DNA of 64,000 nucleotides from RI-153 sp963721725 (GTDB taxonomy: Bacteria; Chloroflexota; Anaerolineae; Caldilineales; Caldilineaceae), in NCBI GenBank assembly GCA_963721725.1, contig CAVRLX010000003.1, positions 434,001 to 498,000 on the forward strand, read 5' to 3'. The translations under genes and the position numbers were made by a program. The notes beneath the pieces were generated by a model. The model had not been told where the DNA came from. It did no database searches and was given only the letters and a program-made list of their open reading frames with translations. Of the stretch, positions 17,842 through 26,829 are shown piece after piece. Each line of letters begins with the position of its first letter. Position 1 is the first letter of the stretch.

Positions 17842-20706
17842 ATGTATCGCCAATCTGTACGTCGCTCTCCCCTGTTCTATGGTCTGTTTGCCCTGTTGAT
17901 GATAGCCGCGCTGCTGTTGACGCCGCTGTCGGCGCTGGCCCAAGAGGGCACTGCCGCCGACTGGCCGGACGCCCCCGCGCCCAGGCTGGCTGGGGCCGAT
18001 ATACCCCGACCCCAGCGCCCCATCCACAACGAGATTGACGCTGTGGAGGTGAAGATTGTCAAGGCCACCAATCGCGAACTGGTGGCCCAGTTTAACTTCC
18101 CGCCACCGCAGATGTGGGAAGTCCAAAAGGGCCAAGAGGGCTTTTTGCAACTAGCGATCCCTGGCATGGAACAGGGCTACGGCCCCGTTGGCTATCCTGG
18201 CATCCCCTTCTACAGTCGCCTGTTTGCCATTCCTCACGGCGCACAGGTGACGCTGGAAGATGTGGTGGTGACCAAGCGCGTGGCTGTTGAAGCCATTATT
18301 TATCCCGTACAGCCCGAAGCCGTGGACAGCAATCAAGAGGGCGAACCCGATGATAGCGTCTACGCCGATCCACCCTTCGTCATCAACCGTGAGATCTACG
18401 CGGGTGATGCGGCTTATCCGGCCAAGAGTGTGCTGATTGAGCCGGTGGGCCAGCTACGCGGCCTGCAATTGGTGCGGCTTAGCATTGCCACTGGCCGCTA
18501 TCTGCCTGCCACCAAGACCATTGAAGTGGTGGAATCGGTGGGGCTGAAGCTGACCTTCCCCGGCGGCGAAGGCTTCTTCCAGAACCGGCGCGATGTGCTT
18601 GCGTTCAACCGCATTGAGCCGGCGCTGAAAGCGCTGTTGCTCAACCATATGGTGGTGGATCGTTTCCTTGATGTCGGCAGCTTTACACCGATCTGTTGGG
18701 GCACGGAATTCTTGATTATCACAGATCCCGCTTTCCGCACCGCCGCCGACCGTCTGGCCGTTTGGAAGCGCACAGCGGGCATCTCTACCCTCGTCATTGA
18801 AACCGGAACCGACCCTGCCGATGCAGGCACGACTACCAGCGCCATCAAAGATACCATTCAGGATCGCTACAACGATTGCCTTGTGCAACTGAGTTATGTG
18901 CTTTTGTTGGGTGATGCTGAGCATATTCCGCCCTGGTATAACCGCACCGTGCCGCGCAGCACGGGTGTGGACACCCCCGGCTCGGATCTTGAGTATACGC
19001 TGATGAGCGGCGGCGACATTCTGCCCGATTTGGCGTTGGGGCGCATTCCCGTGGATATACTCACCGACGCCGACCGGGTGGTGGATAAGATTATCAACTA
19101 TGAACAGACGCCGCCGGTGAATGCTGATTTCTATGATACGGTCACCCTAGCCAGCTATTTTCAATGCTGCCAGCCGCTTGTCGACTTTCCCATTCCACCG
19201 TTTGGCACGATTCCGCTGGCGGTGAATGGCGTCACTTCGCGCAGTTTCATCGAAACCTCCGAGTTGATCCGCGAAGAGTTGCGCGCCGAGGGCTACAAGG
19301 CAAAGCGCATCTACACCACCAATGACAATTATCACGATGACCCCAGCAACGTCAGCACCTTTTATGATGCCAGCACCCGCTCGACCACGCCGGCCTATTA
19401 CAACAATTTGGCCCCGCTGCCCTCTTTCATCGACGCCACCAGTGGCTTTGCCTGGGATGGCAGCACGGCGGACATTCAAGACGCCATCAACAACGGCACC
19501 TTCCTGCTCGCCCACCGTGATCACGGCAGCATCAGCGGCTGGGGCAGCCCCAGTTTCAAGACAGCAGACCACAGCGCCCTCACCAACGGCGATCTGACCC
19601 CGGTGGTCTACAGCATCAACTGTGCCAGTGGACTGTTTGATAACGAGACCCGCAACCCGGCCAACGATGCGATGACCTATAACACGTCAAGTACCGGCGT
19701 CGATCGGGCCGAAGATCTACTGCGGCGGGAGGGCGGCGCTGTCGCCATTATCGGCGATACCCGCAACAGCCCCACCTGGGCCAACAGTGCCCTGGAGCGT
19801 GGTCTCTTTGACGCCACTTGGCCGGGAACCGTGCCCGAAGGCGGCGCAGCCTCCACCAATCGCCTGGGCGATATTCTCACCTATGGCAAACTCTATCTCT
19901 ACGGCCAGATCGGCGTGGCGCAGACCGCCGGCAGCGTTTCCACCCAGACCGCCGAAGATGACATCCTGATGTATCACCTCTACGGCGATCCCACCCTGGC
20001 AATGTGGACACAGAATCCGAACATCCTCATTTTGCCCTGGCACGGGATCCCCAAGCGCGTGGAGCCGCGCACATGGCAGATCCGCTATGCCGTTAATGGC
20101 GCTACCATCACCGCCCTGCAAGAGGGGCGTCCGCTGGGGCGAGGCTTTGTAGAAAACGGCGTCGCCACCCTGCGCATCATCAGTGAACGCCAACCCGGCC
20201 ACACCGTAACCTTTGTGGCCGACCACGCCGACGCCATCCCCACCACATTGGCCTTTGCGCAAAAAAGTGGCGGGGTCACGCCGGAGCAGGGGGGCACGGT
20301 TGCCAGCCCCGATGGAACCAACAGCGCTATCTTCCCGGCCAAGGCGGTGACCACCACGGTTGAGGTGATCTATACCAGCCTGCCCGATGCGACCGAGTCG
20401 CTACCCACAGGGCGGCGGGCGCTGCAACACTTCCATCTGGACGCCGAAGATGCCGCGGGCAATCCGGTGCAAACCTTCAGCGCCGACTATACCCTGCGCG
20501 TCTGCCCGGCCCAGGGGGTATCGTTCGGTGACGAGGAGACGTTGGCTTACTTTGCCGAAGCAACGGGAGAGTGGGTGGAGATCGATACCGATCTGGAAGC
20601 GGAAACAGGCTGCCTCGTGGCCCACCTCGATCACATGACCGAGTTCGCCGTCCTTGCGCCCGCCGCCGCCAACCACAGCGTCTATCTGCCGACCATGCAG
20701 CGATAG
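17842..20706 (+). CDS. Secreted C25 (gingipain-type) cysteine protease
   Basis: 954 residues from ATG 17842 (AGGAGG 5 nt before). A signal peptide is clear: basic MYRQSVRRS, hydrophobic core to about residue 32, and SALAQE cleavage site. A pro-region is followed by the peptidase domain: YVLLLGDAEHIPPWY, LALGRIPVD, then HRDHGS with the likely catalytic His561 and YSINCASG with Cys594. The 33-residue His-Cys spacing equals that in gingipain. AIIGDTRNSPTW and DILMYHLYGDPTLAMW follow as in the family. The last 200 residues are beta-rich and end in VYLPTMQR, a short tail also seen in the CAP protein at 55346 (YLPSVNRQ), which may be a sorting signal. It acts outside the cell, probably in protein scavenging. 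Confidence 0.88.
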   Translation: MYRQSVRRSPLFYGLFALLMIAALLLTPLSALAQEGTAADWPDAPAPRLAGADIPRPQRPIHNEIDAVEVKIVKATNRELVAQFNFPPPQMWEVQKGQEGFLQLAIPGMEQGYGPVGYPGIPFYSRLFAIPHGAQVTLEDVVVTKRVAVEAIIYPVQPEAVDSNQEGEPDDSVYADPPFVINREIYAGDAAYPAKSVLIEPVGQLRGLQLVRLSIATGRYLPATKTIEVVESVGLKLTFPGGEGFFQNRRDVLAFNRIEPALKALLLNHMVVDRFLDVGSFTPICWGTEFLIITDPAFRTAADRLAVWKRTAGISTLVIETGTDPADAGTTTSAIKDTIQDRYNDCLVQLSYVLLLGDAEHIPPWYNRTVPRSTGVDTPGSDLEYTLMSGGDILPDLALGRIPVDILTDADRVVDKIINYEQTPPVNADFYDTVTLASYFQCCQPLVDFPIPPFGTIPLAVNGVTSRSFIETSELIREELRAEGYKAKRIYTTNDNYHDDPSNVSTFYDASTRSTTPAYYNNLAPLPSFIDATSGFAWDGSTADIQDAINNGTFLLAHRDHGSISGWGSPSFKTADHSALTNGDLTPVVYSINCASGLFDNETRNPANDAMTYNTSSTGVDRAEDLLRREGGAVAIIGDTRNSPTWANSALERGLFDATWPGTVPEGGAASTNRLGDILTYGKLYLYGQIGVAQTAGSVSTQTAEDDILMYHLYGDPTLAMWTQNPNILILPWHGIPKRVEPRTWQIRYAVNGATITALQEGRPLGRGFVENGVATLRIISERQPGHTVTFVADHADAIPTTLAFAQKSGGVTPEQGGTVASPDGTNSAIFPAKAVTTTVEVIYTSLPDATESLPTGRRALQHFHLDAEDAAGNPVQTFSADYTLRVCPAQGVSFGDEETLAYFAEATGEWVEIDTDLEAETGCLVAHLDHMTEFAVLAPAAANHSVYLPTMQR

Positions 20707-20829
20707 ACCCTGCTTTTCTGTCTGCCTGTCCATCGGCAACCGCACCAGAAATTCACAAAATAGAACGCGGATGGCACAGATCGGGCGGATTCGAGCGGAG
20801 CAGAGCAAAATCGTCGCACCTGTATTTAC

Positions 20830-20914
20830 CAGGACTTACGCAGTTGAATCAGACCTGGCAGGTTTTTGAAACCTGCCAGGTCTCCTGAAAACCCGATCAA
20901 GTGCGTAAGTCCTG
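20830..20914. repeat. MITE-like nested palindrome
   Basis: The outer inverted repeat CAGGACTTACGCA/TGCGTAAGTCCTG encloses an inner one, AGACCTGGCAGGTTT/AAACCTGCCAGGTCT. GGACTTACGCA-type ends resemble the termini of small non-autonomous elements. No coding capacity. Confidence 0.7.
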
Positions 20915-20965
20915 TTTACAATAGATCTTCCCCCAAATCTCCTTTATACTGTCCCCATTCCCGCC

Positions 20966-22738
20966 ATGAAACCTATCCCTAACCAGAATGAACCCATGAA
21001 AAACCAAACTGACACTCCCACCCACAGCGAACGTAGCCGCAGTGCCACCTTTTTTGGCGAAAGCGGCGTAGCCGGATTTACCCACCGTGCCTTTCTCAAA
21101 TCCATGGGCTTCGACGACGCCGACATGGCGCGCCCGGTGATCGGCATCTGCAACACCTATAGCGAACTCAACAACTGCAACCGCCATCTCAAAGAACTGG
21201 CCGAAGCCGTCAAGCGCGGGGTCTGGCAGGCAGGCGGTTTCCCCCTGGAATTCCCCACCATCTCTCTGGGCGAGATCTTCCTCACGCCCACTTCTATGCT
21301 CTGGCGCAACCTTGCCGCCATGGACACCGAAGAGATGATCCGCGCCCAGCCGCTAGATGGCGTGGTGCTGCTGGTCAATTGCGACAAGACCACGCCCGCC
21401 GCGCTCATGGGCGCGGCCAGCGCCGATCTACCCGCGATTGTGGTCAGCGGCGGTCCTATGCTCAACGGCCATTATAAAGGCCAAATTTTGGGCGCGTGTA
21501 CCGACTGCCGCCGACTCACGGCTGAGTTCAACGCTGGCACGCTGGACGAAGGCACCTATCGCGAAATTGAGGATGGCATTGTCCGTAGCCCCGGCCACTG
21601 TATGGTCATGGGCACGGCCTCGACCATGAACTCGATTTTAGAGGCGTTGGGCATGGCGCTGCCCGGCAATGGAGCCATTCCCGCCCCAGATTCACGACGG
21701 CTGCGCCTGGCCGAACACTCCGGGCGTCAGATTGTGGAACTGGCAAAGGCTGGCGTGCGCCCCTCGCAGATTATGACGCGTCAAGCCTTTGAAAATGCCA
21801 TTACGCTGCTCTGTGCCCTGGGCGGCAGCACCAACGCCGTGGTGCATCTGCCCGCCATCGCCGGTCGCCTCGACATTGATCTACCCTTGGATCTCTTCGA
21901 CGAGATCAGCCGACGCACGCCGCTGTTGGCAAACATGCGCCCCAGTGGCAAGTATCAAATGGAGGATCTGCACTACGCCGGCGGCATCCCGGCAGTGCTC
22001 AAACAATTGTTGCCCCTGCTCCACGGCGACGCCATTACCGTCACCGGCAAAACGCTGGCCGAGACTGTCGCCAACGCCCGCATCGAAAACGAGGACGTGA
22101 TCCGCAGCCGGGAGACGGCGCTTCAGCCCGAAGGCGGGCTGTCGATTCTGCGCGGCAATCTGGCCCCCGACGGCGCGGTGATCAAACACGCGGCGGCTTC
22201 ACCCCGGCTGCTCCATCACCGCGGGCGGGCCGTGGTCTTTGAAAACATGGATGATCTGATGGCGCGCAGCGACGATCCCGATTTAGACGTGACTGAACAG
22301 GATGTGCTTGTACTGAAAAATGTAGGGCCGGTGGGCGGGCCGGGGATGCCCGAAGTGGGCAACTTCCCGATTCCGGGCAAGTTGCTCAAGGCGGGCGTGC
22401 GCGACATGGTGCGCATCTCCGATGCCCGCATGAGCGGCACCGCCTTTGGCACGATTGTGCTGCATGTGGCCCCGGAAAGCGCCGTGGGCGGCCCGCTGGC
22501 GCTGGTGCAAAATGGGGACGAGATCGAACTCGATGTGGCAAACCGGCGCATTCATCTGCATGTGGACGAAGCCGAACTGGCGCGCCGGCGGGCGGCGTGG
22601 CAGGCTCCCGCCTCCACAGCCCGCCGCGGCTATACAAAGCTCTATGTGGAGCACGTCACCCAGGCCCCACAGGGCTGCGACTTTGATTTCTTGCACGGCA
22701 ACGATCCCGTCCACGCTCAGGAGCAGCCGAAGTTTTAG
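20966..22738 (+). CDS. IlvD/Edd-family dehydratase, probably for sugar acids
   Basis: 590 residues. Iron-sulfur ligand cysteines are seen in GICNTYSELNNCN (Cys62), VNCDKTTPA (Cys139) and GHCMVMGTASTMN (Cys212). The substrate-loop texture WQAGGFPLEFPTISLGE and NGHYKGQILGACTDC is closer to L-arabonate/D-xylonate dehydratases than to the dihydroxyacid dehydratase of branched-chain synthesis, so I read it as a sugar-acid dehydratase giving 2-keto-3-deoxy acids. This links functionally with the mannonate dehydratase at 40.5 kb. ATG 20966 or the in-frame ATG 20996 may be the start; neither has a strong ribosome site. Confidence 0.82.
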   Translation: MKPIPNQNEPMKNQTDTPTHSERSRSATFFGESGVAGFTHRAFLKSMGFDDADMARPVIGICNTYSELNNCNRHLKELAEAVKRGVWQAGGFPLEFPTISLGEIFLTPTSMLWRNLAAMDTEEMIRAQPLDGVVLLVNCDKTTPAALMGAASADLPAIVVSGGPMLNGHYKGQILGACTDCRRLTAEFNAGTLDEGTYREIEDGIVRSPGHCMVMGTASTMNSILEALGMALPGNGAIPAPDSRRLRLAEHSGRQIVELAKAGVRPSQIMTRQAFENAITLLCALGGSTNAVVHLPAIAGRLDIDLPLDLFDEISRRTPLLANMRPSGKYQMEDLHYAGGIPAVLKQLLPLLHGDAITVTGKTLAETVANARIENEDVIRSRETALQPEGGLSILRGNLAPDGAVIKHAAASPRLLHHRGRAVVFENMDDLMARSDDPDLDVTEQDVLVLKNVGPVGGPGMPEVGNFPIPGKLLKAGVRDMVRISDARMSGTAFGTIVLHVAPESAVGGPLALVQNGDEIELDVANRRIHLHVDEAELARRRAAWQAPASTARRGYTKLYVEHVTQAPQGCDFDFLHGNDPVHAQEQPKF

Positions 22739-22799
22739 GGGAAGCCGCGGGAAGATGGTGTAATGCGTACATGGAGAGCAAAAGTGAGGGCAAACACCC

Positions 22800-23033
22800 A
22801 TGCGAATTCGCTTTACCGACCACGCCAGACGGCGTATGCAACAGCGCAAAGTCAGCGAGGTGGAGGTCATCGACTGTGTGGAAGGGCCAGACGAATTACG
22901 TACAGGTGATTTTGGAGAAACAATTGCCATTAAATCCTATGGCAATGTCTATCTTCAAGTCGTTTATGAGGAAGAAGAGTCTGGAGCGTATGTTATAATC
23001 ACGGTCATCCGCTCTAAGCTACGCCTTTTTTAG
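22800..23033 (+). CDS. DUF4258 small protein (possible toxin-like partner)
   Basis: 77 residues with RFTDHARRRMQQRKVSE near the N-terminus, the DUF4258 signature (HxxxRMxxRxIS), and a beta-rich middle and end (IAIKSYGNVYLQVVY, YVIITVIRS). The fold resembles RelE-type toxins. It is followed 15 nt later by a DUF2283 gene, a pairing widespread in bacteria and suspected to be a toxin-antitoxin-like module. No toxicity is established. Confidence 0.85.
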   Translation: MRIRFTDHARRRMQQRKVSEVEVIDCVEGPDELRTGDFGETIAIKSYGNVYLQVVYEEEESGAYVIITVIRSKLRLF

Positions 23034-23048
23034 ATTTGAGATACGATC

Positions 23049-23267
23049 ATGAAAATAACCTACGATTCGGTTTCAGATAGCCTCTATATTCAGCTTCGTG
23101 AAGGCGAGGTTGACGATACGCTGGCGCATAGCAAATATATTTTTACAGATGTAGATGGAGAGGGCACGCCGCTGGGGATTGAGATCCTCTACGCTAAGCA
23201 ACTTCTGGGTGAAGGCAATCTAGCTACGGTTACCGTAGATTTTGTGCAGTCTGTTCCCCAAAATTAG
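23049..23267 (+). CDS. DUF2283 small protein
   Basis: 72 residues: MKITYDSVSDSLYIQL and the LGIEILYAKQLL block are the DUF2283 signature (YD..aDaLyi.l...G.vvGIEIL.ak). It follows the DUF4258 gene in the same orientation and probably forms a co-regulated pair. Acidic, and so a plausible neutralising partner, but without a DNA-binding motif. Confidence 0.88.
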   Translation: MKITYDSVSDSLYIQLREGEVDDTLAHSKYIFTDVDGEGTPLGIEILYAKQLLGEGNLATVTVDFVQSVPQN

Positions 23268-23292
23268 AGTCCGCTGATCTGCTGCCACAACA

Positions 23293-24540
23293 CTATCCTG
23301 GCAGGCGAAAGTAAAAACGTGCCCCACGGCCCGGCTGGCTTTCCACGTTGATTTCGCCGCCGTGGGCTTCGACAATGCCGCGGGCAATCGCCAGCCCCAG
23401 ACCAGAGCCGCCGGTGGATCGGTTGCGCGATTGCTCGGCACGGTAGAATTGCTCGAAGACCCGCGCTAAACTTTCGGGGGCAATCCCTTCGCCACTGTCG
23501 ATCACTTCCACCCACACCCCTTGTGCATTGCGCCGCGCGTGCACTTCCACGCTGCCGCCTGCCGGTGTGTGGCGCAGCGCATTGCCCACAAGATTGCCCA
23601 ACACCCGCCCGATTTGGCGTGTATCCATCATCACCGGGTCCACAGCGCTGGTGGTTTCCCCCAGCAGACGCACGCCTTTCTCCTGGGCCAGTGCCGAAAA
23701 GCTCTCCAACGTGTCCGAAATGAGATCGTTTAGCGAATTGGGGCGCAGGGTTAAGGGCACACCGCCAGCGTCAATCTGCGCCATCTCAAAGAGATCGTCG
23801 ATGAGCGTGGAGAGCGATTTCACATCGCGCTGGGCAGTGAGCAGATAGCGGCGCACGGTGGCCGGATCCGTCACCACGCCGTCGGAAAGTGCCTCAAGAA
23901 TCGCCTGCATAGAAGCCAGCGGAGTGCGCAGATCATGGCCGACCCAGGCCAACAGATCGCGGCGCAGCTTTTCTACCTCGCGCTGTTTTTGATCAGCACT
24001 TTCTAGCCGTGCCGCCATCTGGTTAAAGGTATGGGCCAATTGCGAGATTTCATCACTGCCCTGAGGCGGTACGCGCACCGAGAGATTGCCCTCGGCCACG
24101 GCCCGCGCAGCCCCGGTCAGCGCGGCGATCTTGTCCGTGATGGCAGACGAGAGAAAATAGCCCAATGTCATGCCAATGCCACCGGCGAAGATCAACAGTA
24201 CCGTCGCCAGCGAGAGATCGTGCTGGCTGGCAAACATCAGCCGTGCCGTGACATAAACGTTGAGGAAGGTCAGCACGCTAGAAAGCGCATAGCCCGCCAG
24301 CAGCGACCAGACCAGACGCGGCGAGCGGTGAATCCAGCCCAGGCGATAGAAGCCATAGCCTAGCGCCACCGAGATCAACGCCGTAATGCCCAAAAAGAGC
24401 GCCATGGCCCGCAGATCGCCCATGGGCGGGTTCATAACAGCAAAGAAGATCGCCAGCGCCAACACCACCACAAAAATGACCCCGGCAATAAAACGCAGGG
24501 GAAGAGAAAAAGAAGATGGGTGGGTGATGGTGTTTTTCAT
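23293..24540 (-). CDS. HAMP-domain sensor histidine kinase
   Basis: Transmembrane histidine kinase of 415 residues. Hydrophobic segments fill roughly residues 10-150 (four helices, little extracytoplasmic loop), then a HAMP region (ITDKIAALTGAARAVAEG), the H-box GHDLRTPLASMQ with phospho-acceptor His202, N-box NLVGNALRHTP, G1 box DSGEGIAPE, F box and G2 box GGSGLGLAIARG. It lies downstream of the response regulator gene on the same strand. The membrane-embedded sensor suggests detection of envelope or membrane signals. ATG 24540 is chosen as the first start directly before the first hydrophobic helix. Confidence 0.92.
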   Translation of the reverse strand: MKNTITHPSSFSLPLRFIAGVIFVVVLALAIFFAVMNPPMGDLRAMALFLGITALISVALGYGFYRLGWIHRSPRLVWSLLAGYALSSVLTFLNVYVTARLMFASQHDLSLATVLLIFAGGIGMTLGYFLSSAITDKIAALTGAARAVAEGNLSVRVPPQGSDEISQLAHTFNQMAARLESADQKQREVEKLRRDLLAWVGHDLRTPLASMQAILEALSDGVVTDPATVRRYLLTAQRDVKSLSTLIDDLFEMAQIDAGGVPLTLRPNSLNDLISDTLESFSALAQEKGVRLLGETTSAVDPVMMDTRQIGRVLGNLVGNALRHTPAGGSVEVHARRNAQGVWVEVIDSGEGIAPESLARVFEQFYRAEQSRNRSTGGSGLGLAIARGIVEAHGGEINVESQPGRGARFYFRLPG

Positions 24541-24584
24541 AGGGGTGGCTTTAGCTGTAATGCGTATTCCGTGAGTCACTATAT

Positions 24585-24600
24585 AGGTGCGACGCACCCT
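24585..24600. repeat. PAL1 palindromic repeat, half-site
   Basis: AGGTGCGACGCACCCT, one arm only, between the kinase and regulator genes. Confidence 0.5.
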
Positions 24601-24685
24601 AAATACGCTATCTATTTCCGTGATGCATCAGGGGCAGACGACACGCTTTTTTCTGAGATACCGAATACGCAACACGAATGACGCG

Positions 24686-25378
24686 TCACATCTCAAACCG
24701 GTATCCCACCCCCCACACCGTATGAATATGGCGCGGGCTGGAGGGGTCACGTTCGATCTTTTCGCGCAAGCGGCGCACGTGGACGGTAACGGTGCTGGGA
24801 TCGACATATTCAGTGACGCCCCACACTTGATCCAGCAGTTGATCGCGGTTGAAAACCTGTTGGGGATGGGTGACAAAGGTCCAGAGCAGGTCAAATTCTT
24901 TGACAGTGAGGGCGGCTTCTTCGCCGCGCACCCAGACCTGACGGGTGTTGGGGTCGATGCGGACGCCGTCAAACTCGACGGCCCCCACGCGTGAACTATC
25001 GCTTGCGGCTGGCTGGGTGCGGCGCAACACAGCTTTGACGCGGCTCACCAATTCGCGCGGGCTAAAGGGTTTGGTCACATAGTCGTCGGCGCCCAGTTCC
25101 AGCCCCACAATGCGGTCGATCTCTTCGGTGCGTGCGGTGAGCATGATAATGGGCGTGTCGCCCTGGGTGCGCAGCCGCCGCGTGATCTCCAATCCATCTA
25201 CCCCTGGCAACATGAGATCAAGCACCACCAGATCAGGCTGGGTGCGGGCAAGCACATCCAGTGCCGTGCGCCCGTCGCGCACCACAGTCACGGCATAGCC
25301 TGCCTGCTCCAAATAGAGGCTGACCACTTCGCCGATGCTTGGCTCGTCGTCTATGACCAGAATTTTGTTACCACTCAC
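24686..25378 (-). CDS. OmpR/PhoB-family response regulator
   Basis: 230 residues: receiver domain with DDE acidic pocket (residues 10-12), phospho-acceptor Asp54 in LVVLDLMLPG, conserved TAR and Lys in YVTKPFSP. The C-terminal winged helix (about 130-230) has VHVRRLREKIE and GVGYRFE. It is the first gene of a two-gene operon with the kinase, separated by 145 nt that contain a PAL1 half-site. Its DNA targets are not visible. Confidence 0.95.
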   Translation of the reverse strand: MSGNKILVIDDEPSIGEVVSLYLEQAGYAVTVVRDGRTALDVLARTQPDLVVLDLMLPGVDGLEITRRLRTQGDTPIIMLTARTEEIDRIVGLELGADDYVTKPFSPRELVSRVKAVLRRTQPAASDSSRVGAVEFDGVRIDPNTRQVWVRGEEAALTVKEFDLLWTFVTHPQQVFNRDQLLDQVWGVTEYVDPSTVTVHVRRLREKIERDPSSPRHIHTVWGVGYRFEM

Positions 25379-25402
25379 ATAGATTCCTTATTCGTAACTG
25401 TT

Positions 25403-25467
25403 CAGTGCGACGCCCCTGCCAGGAAAGATCAGGCTTTCAATGCTGTGTGGCGAGTGCGTCGCACCCT
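25403..25467. repeat. Palindromic repeat PAL1, copy 2
   Basis: The right arm TGGCGAGTGCGTCGCACCCT is intact. The left arm is degenerate (CAGTGCGACGCCCCTGCCA). GTAACTGTT precedes it, as in copy 1. Confidence 0.8.
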
Positions 25468-25485
25468 GGACCTGCATAGATACCC

Positions 25486-26175
25486 TTATTCTGAGGTACG
25501 CCCCAAGATGCGATTTTTGATCCAATCTACCTGCACCCGCGCCACCTGATTGGCAACATAGTAGAGACCTTTCCACGTGTCGGGGTCCAGAAAATCTTTG
25601 GGATCAGCCTCGCGCAGCCCTTCGCCCAGATCACTGAGCATGGCAAAACCAGGAATCTTCTCTAATTGGTGAATGACTTTGCTGGTCGCTTCTTGGCGCT
25701 GATGCTGGGCCATGTAGTTGAGCACATACCAAAAGCCCTTCCATGTCTCTGGGTCCACCAGATCCTGAGGCTTGCTGCCGCGCAGATTGGCACGCAAATT
25801 TTCAATAATCTCACGCTGGGCAGCCGGCGTAAAGCGGTAGAGATTTTGCTGCAACAGCGCTGTAAAAGTGGACAGAGAAAAGGCCGGCGGGGCGTATCGA
25901 CTCTCTTGCTCAAGCTGCGCCGACAGAGCGCGCAACTCGTCGGCAATTTTGGCAAATTCGATGCGGCTCTCTTCTGGCAGAGGCACGCTCTTTTCTTCGC
26001 CGCCGCGATAGACCGGGGATGACGATGTGACGGGCTGGGGAAGCTCCTCCACAGCCGCCATCTCTTCGGATTCGTTGCGATGGACATAGCAATAGATCGA
26101 GTCATCCATGGCACTATTTTTGCAACGCGTGCCCGATTTGGTCGTGGCCTGGCATTGGGGCCGATCTTCGCTCAT
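25486..26175 (-). CDS. Zinc-ribbon-like protein with repeated WKGxxYVxN motif
   Basis: 229 residues from ATG 26175 (AAAGGAG upstream). The N-terminus CQATTKSGTRCKN...YCYVH is a CxxxxxxxGxxC...CxxxH zinc-binding motif of the type found in small DUF5763-like modules. The rest is helical, with two similar units, DLVDPETWKGFWYVLNYMA (about 150) and DFLDPDTWKGLYYVANQVA (about 205), pointing to an internal duplication. No family is recognised for that part. The gene stands alone between the two-component operon and a long non-coding region. Confidence 0.6.
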   Translation of the reverse strand: MSEDRPQCQATTKSGTRCKNSAMDDSIYCYVHRNESEEMAAVEELPQPVTSSSPVYRGGEEKSVPLPEESRIEFAKIADELRALSAQLEQESRYAPPAFSLSTFTALLQQNLYRFTPAAQREIIENLRANLRGSKPQDLVDPETWKGFWYVLNYMAQHQRQEATSKVIHQLEKIPGFAMLSDLGEGLREADPKDFLDPDTWKGLYYVANQVARVQVDWIKNRILGRTSE

Positions 26176-26829
26176 GTTCAACTCCTTTGGGCAATGGGGG
26201 CAAAGGTCAACCACGCACAGGTTGCCTTGCCCAGATCAACAACAGGGGTGAGCCGTATCGTACCCGCTTTGGAAGAAGAGTGCAATCTACTGTTATTTCG
26301 ATGTTTATGCGAAGGCCAGGGTATTCCCCTACCCTATCGCGAGGGTATCCCCTACCCATTGATGCAGAACTCTCCCCATTGAGATTGGCCCCTGCCCCAA
26401 GTAAGATAGGGTCAACAACGCAACACAAAACAATGCCAAGAAGAGCAAGCATATGCGTCAAGAACGGTATGCTGGCAAGCTGAAGTGAACGCCAAGACGA
26501 CACAGTCGGCCCTTAAACTTCTGGCAAATCCTTAATAATAAAAATAAAAAAGTGTTGCCTTTACTCATCCTTTGCAATCTCCGTCAGCTTCCCCCGGCTG
26601 ACGGAGTTTTTATTTCCCCGAGGCGGATTCCACGAAAATAAGTATGCACAAGTCCCCGGAACTTTATTCTGTGGCGTGGCCTTCCTCTACTTCATGGGCG
26701 ATTCTACTTTGCCCACAGAGACATATCGCCTACACTAACGCACACAGGCTAGTGCTGACATGATGTAATCCCCTTGCCATCATCAAAGCCGCCTCTCTAT
26801 GATTGACTGAACCTCAGAAGGAGCAAATG
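26176..26829. other. Long intergenic region with orphan terminator and repeat half-copy
   Basis: No convincing gene over 650 bp. Contents: short direct repeats of the type GGGTATTCCCCTACCC near 26318-26360, a plus-strand terminator at 26579-26614 with no upstream ORF, and a half-copy of repeat PAL2 at 26633-26665. The AT-rich stretch TAATAATAAAAATAAAAAA precedes the terminator. A small RNA is possible. Confidence 0.4.
26579..26614 (+). terminator. Orphan rho-independent terminator
   Basis: A perfect 10-bp stem CTCCGTCAGC/GCTGACGGAG with an 8-nt loop is followed by TTTTTATTT. No protein gene runs into it from the left, so it may end a non-coding transcript starting between 26215 and 26560. 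Confidence 0.8.
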
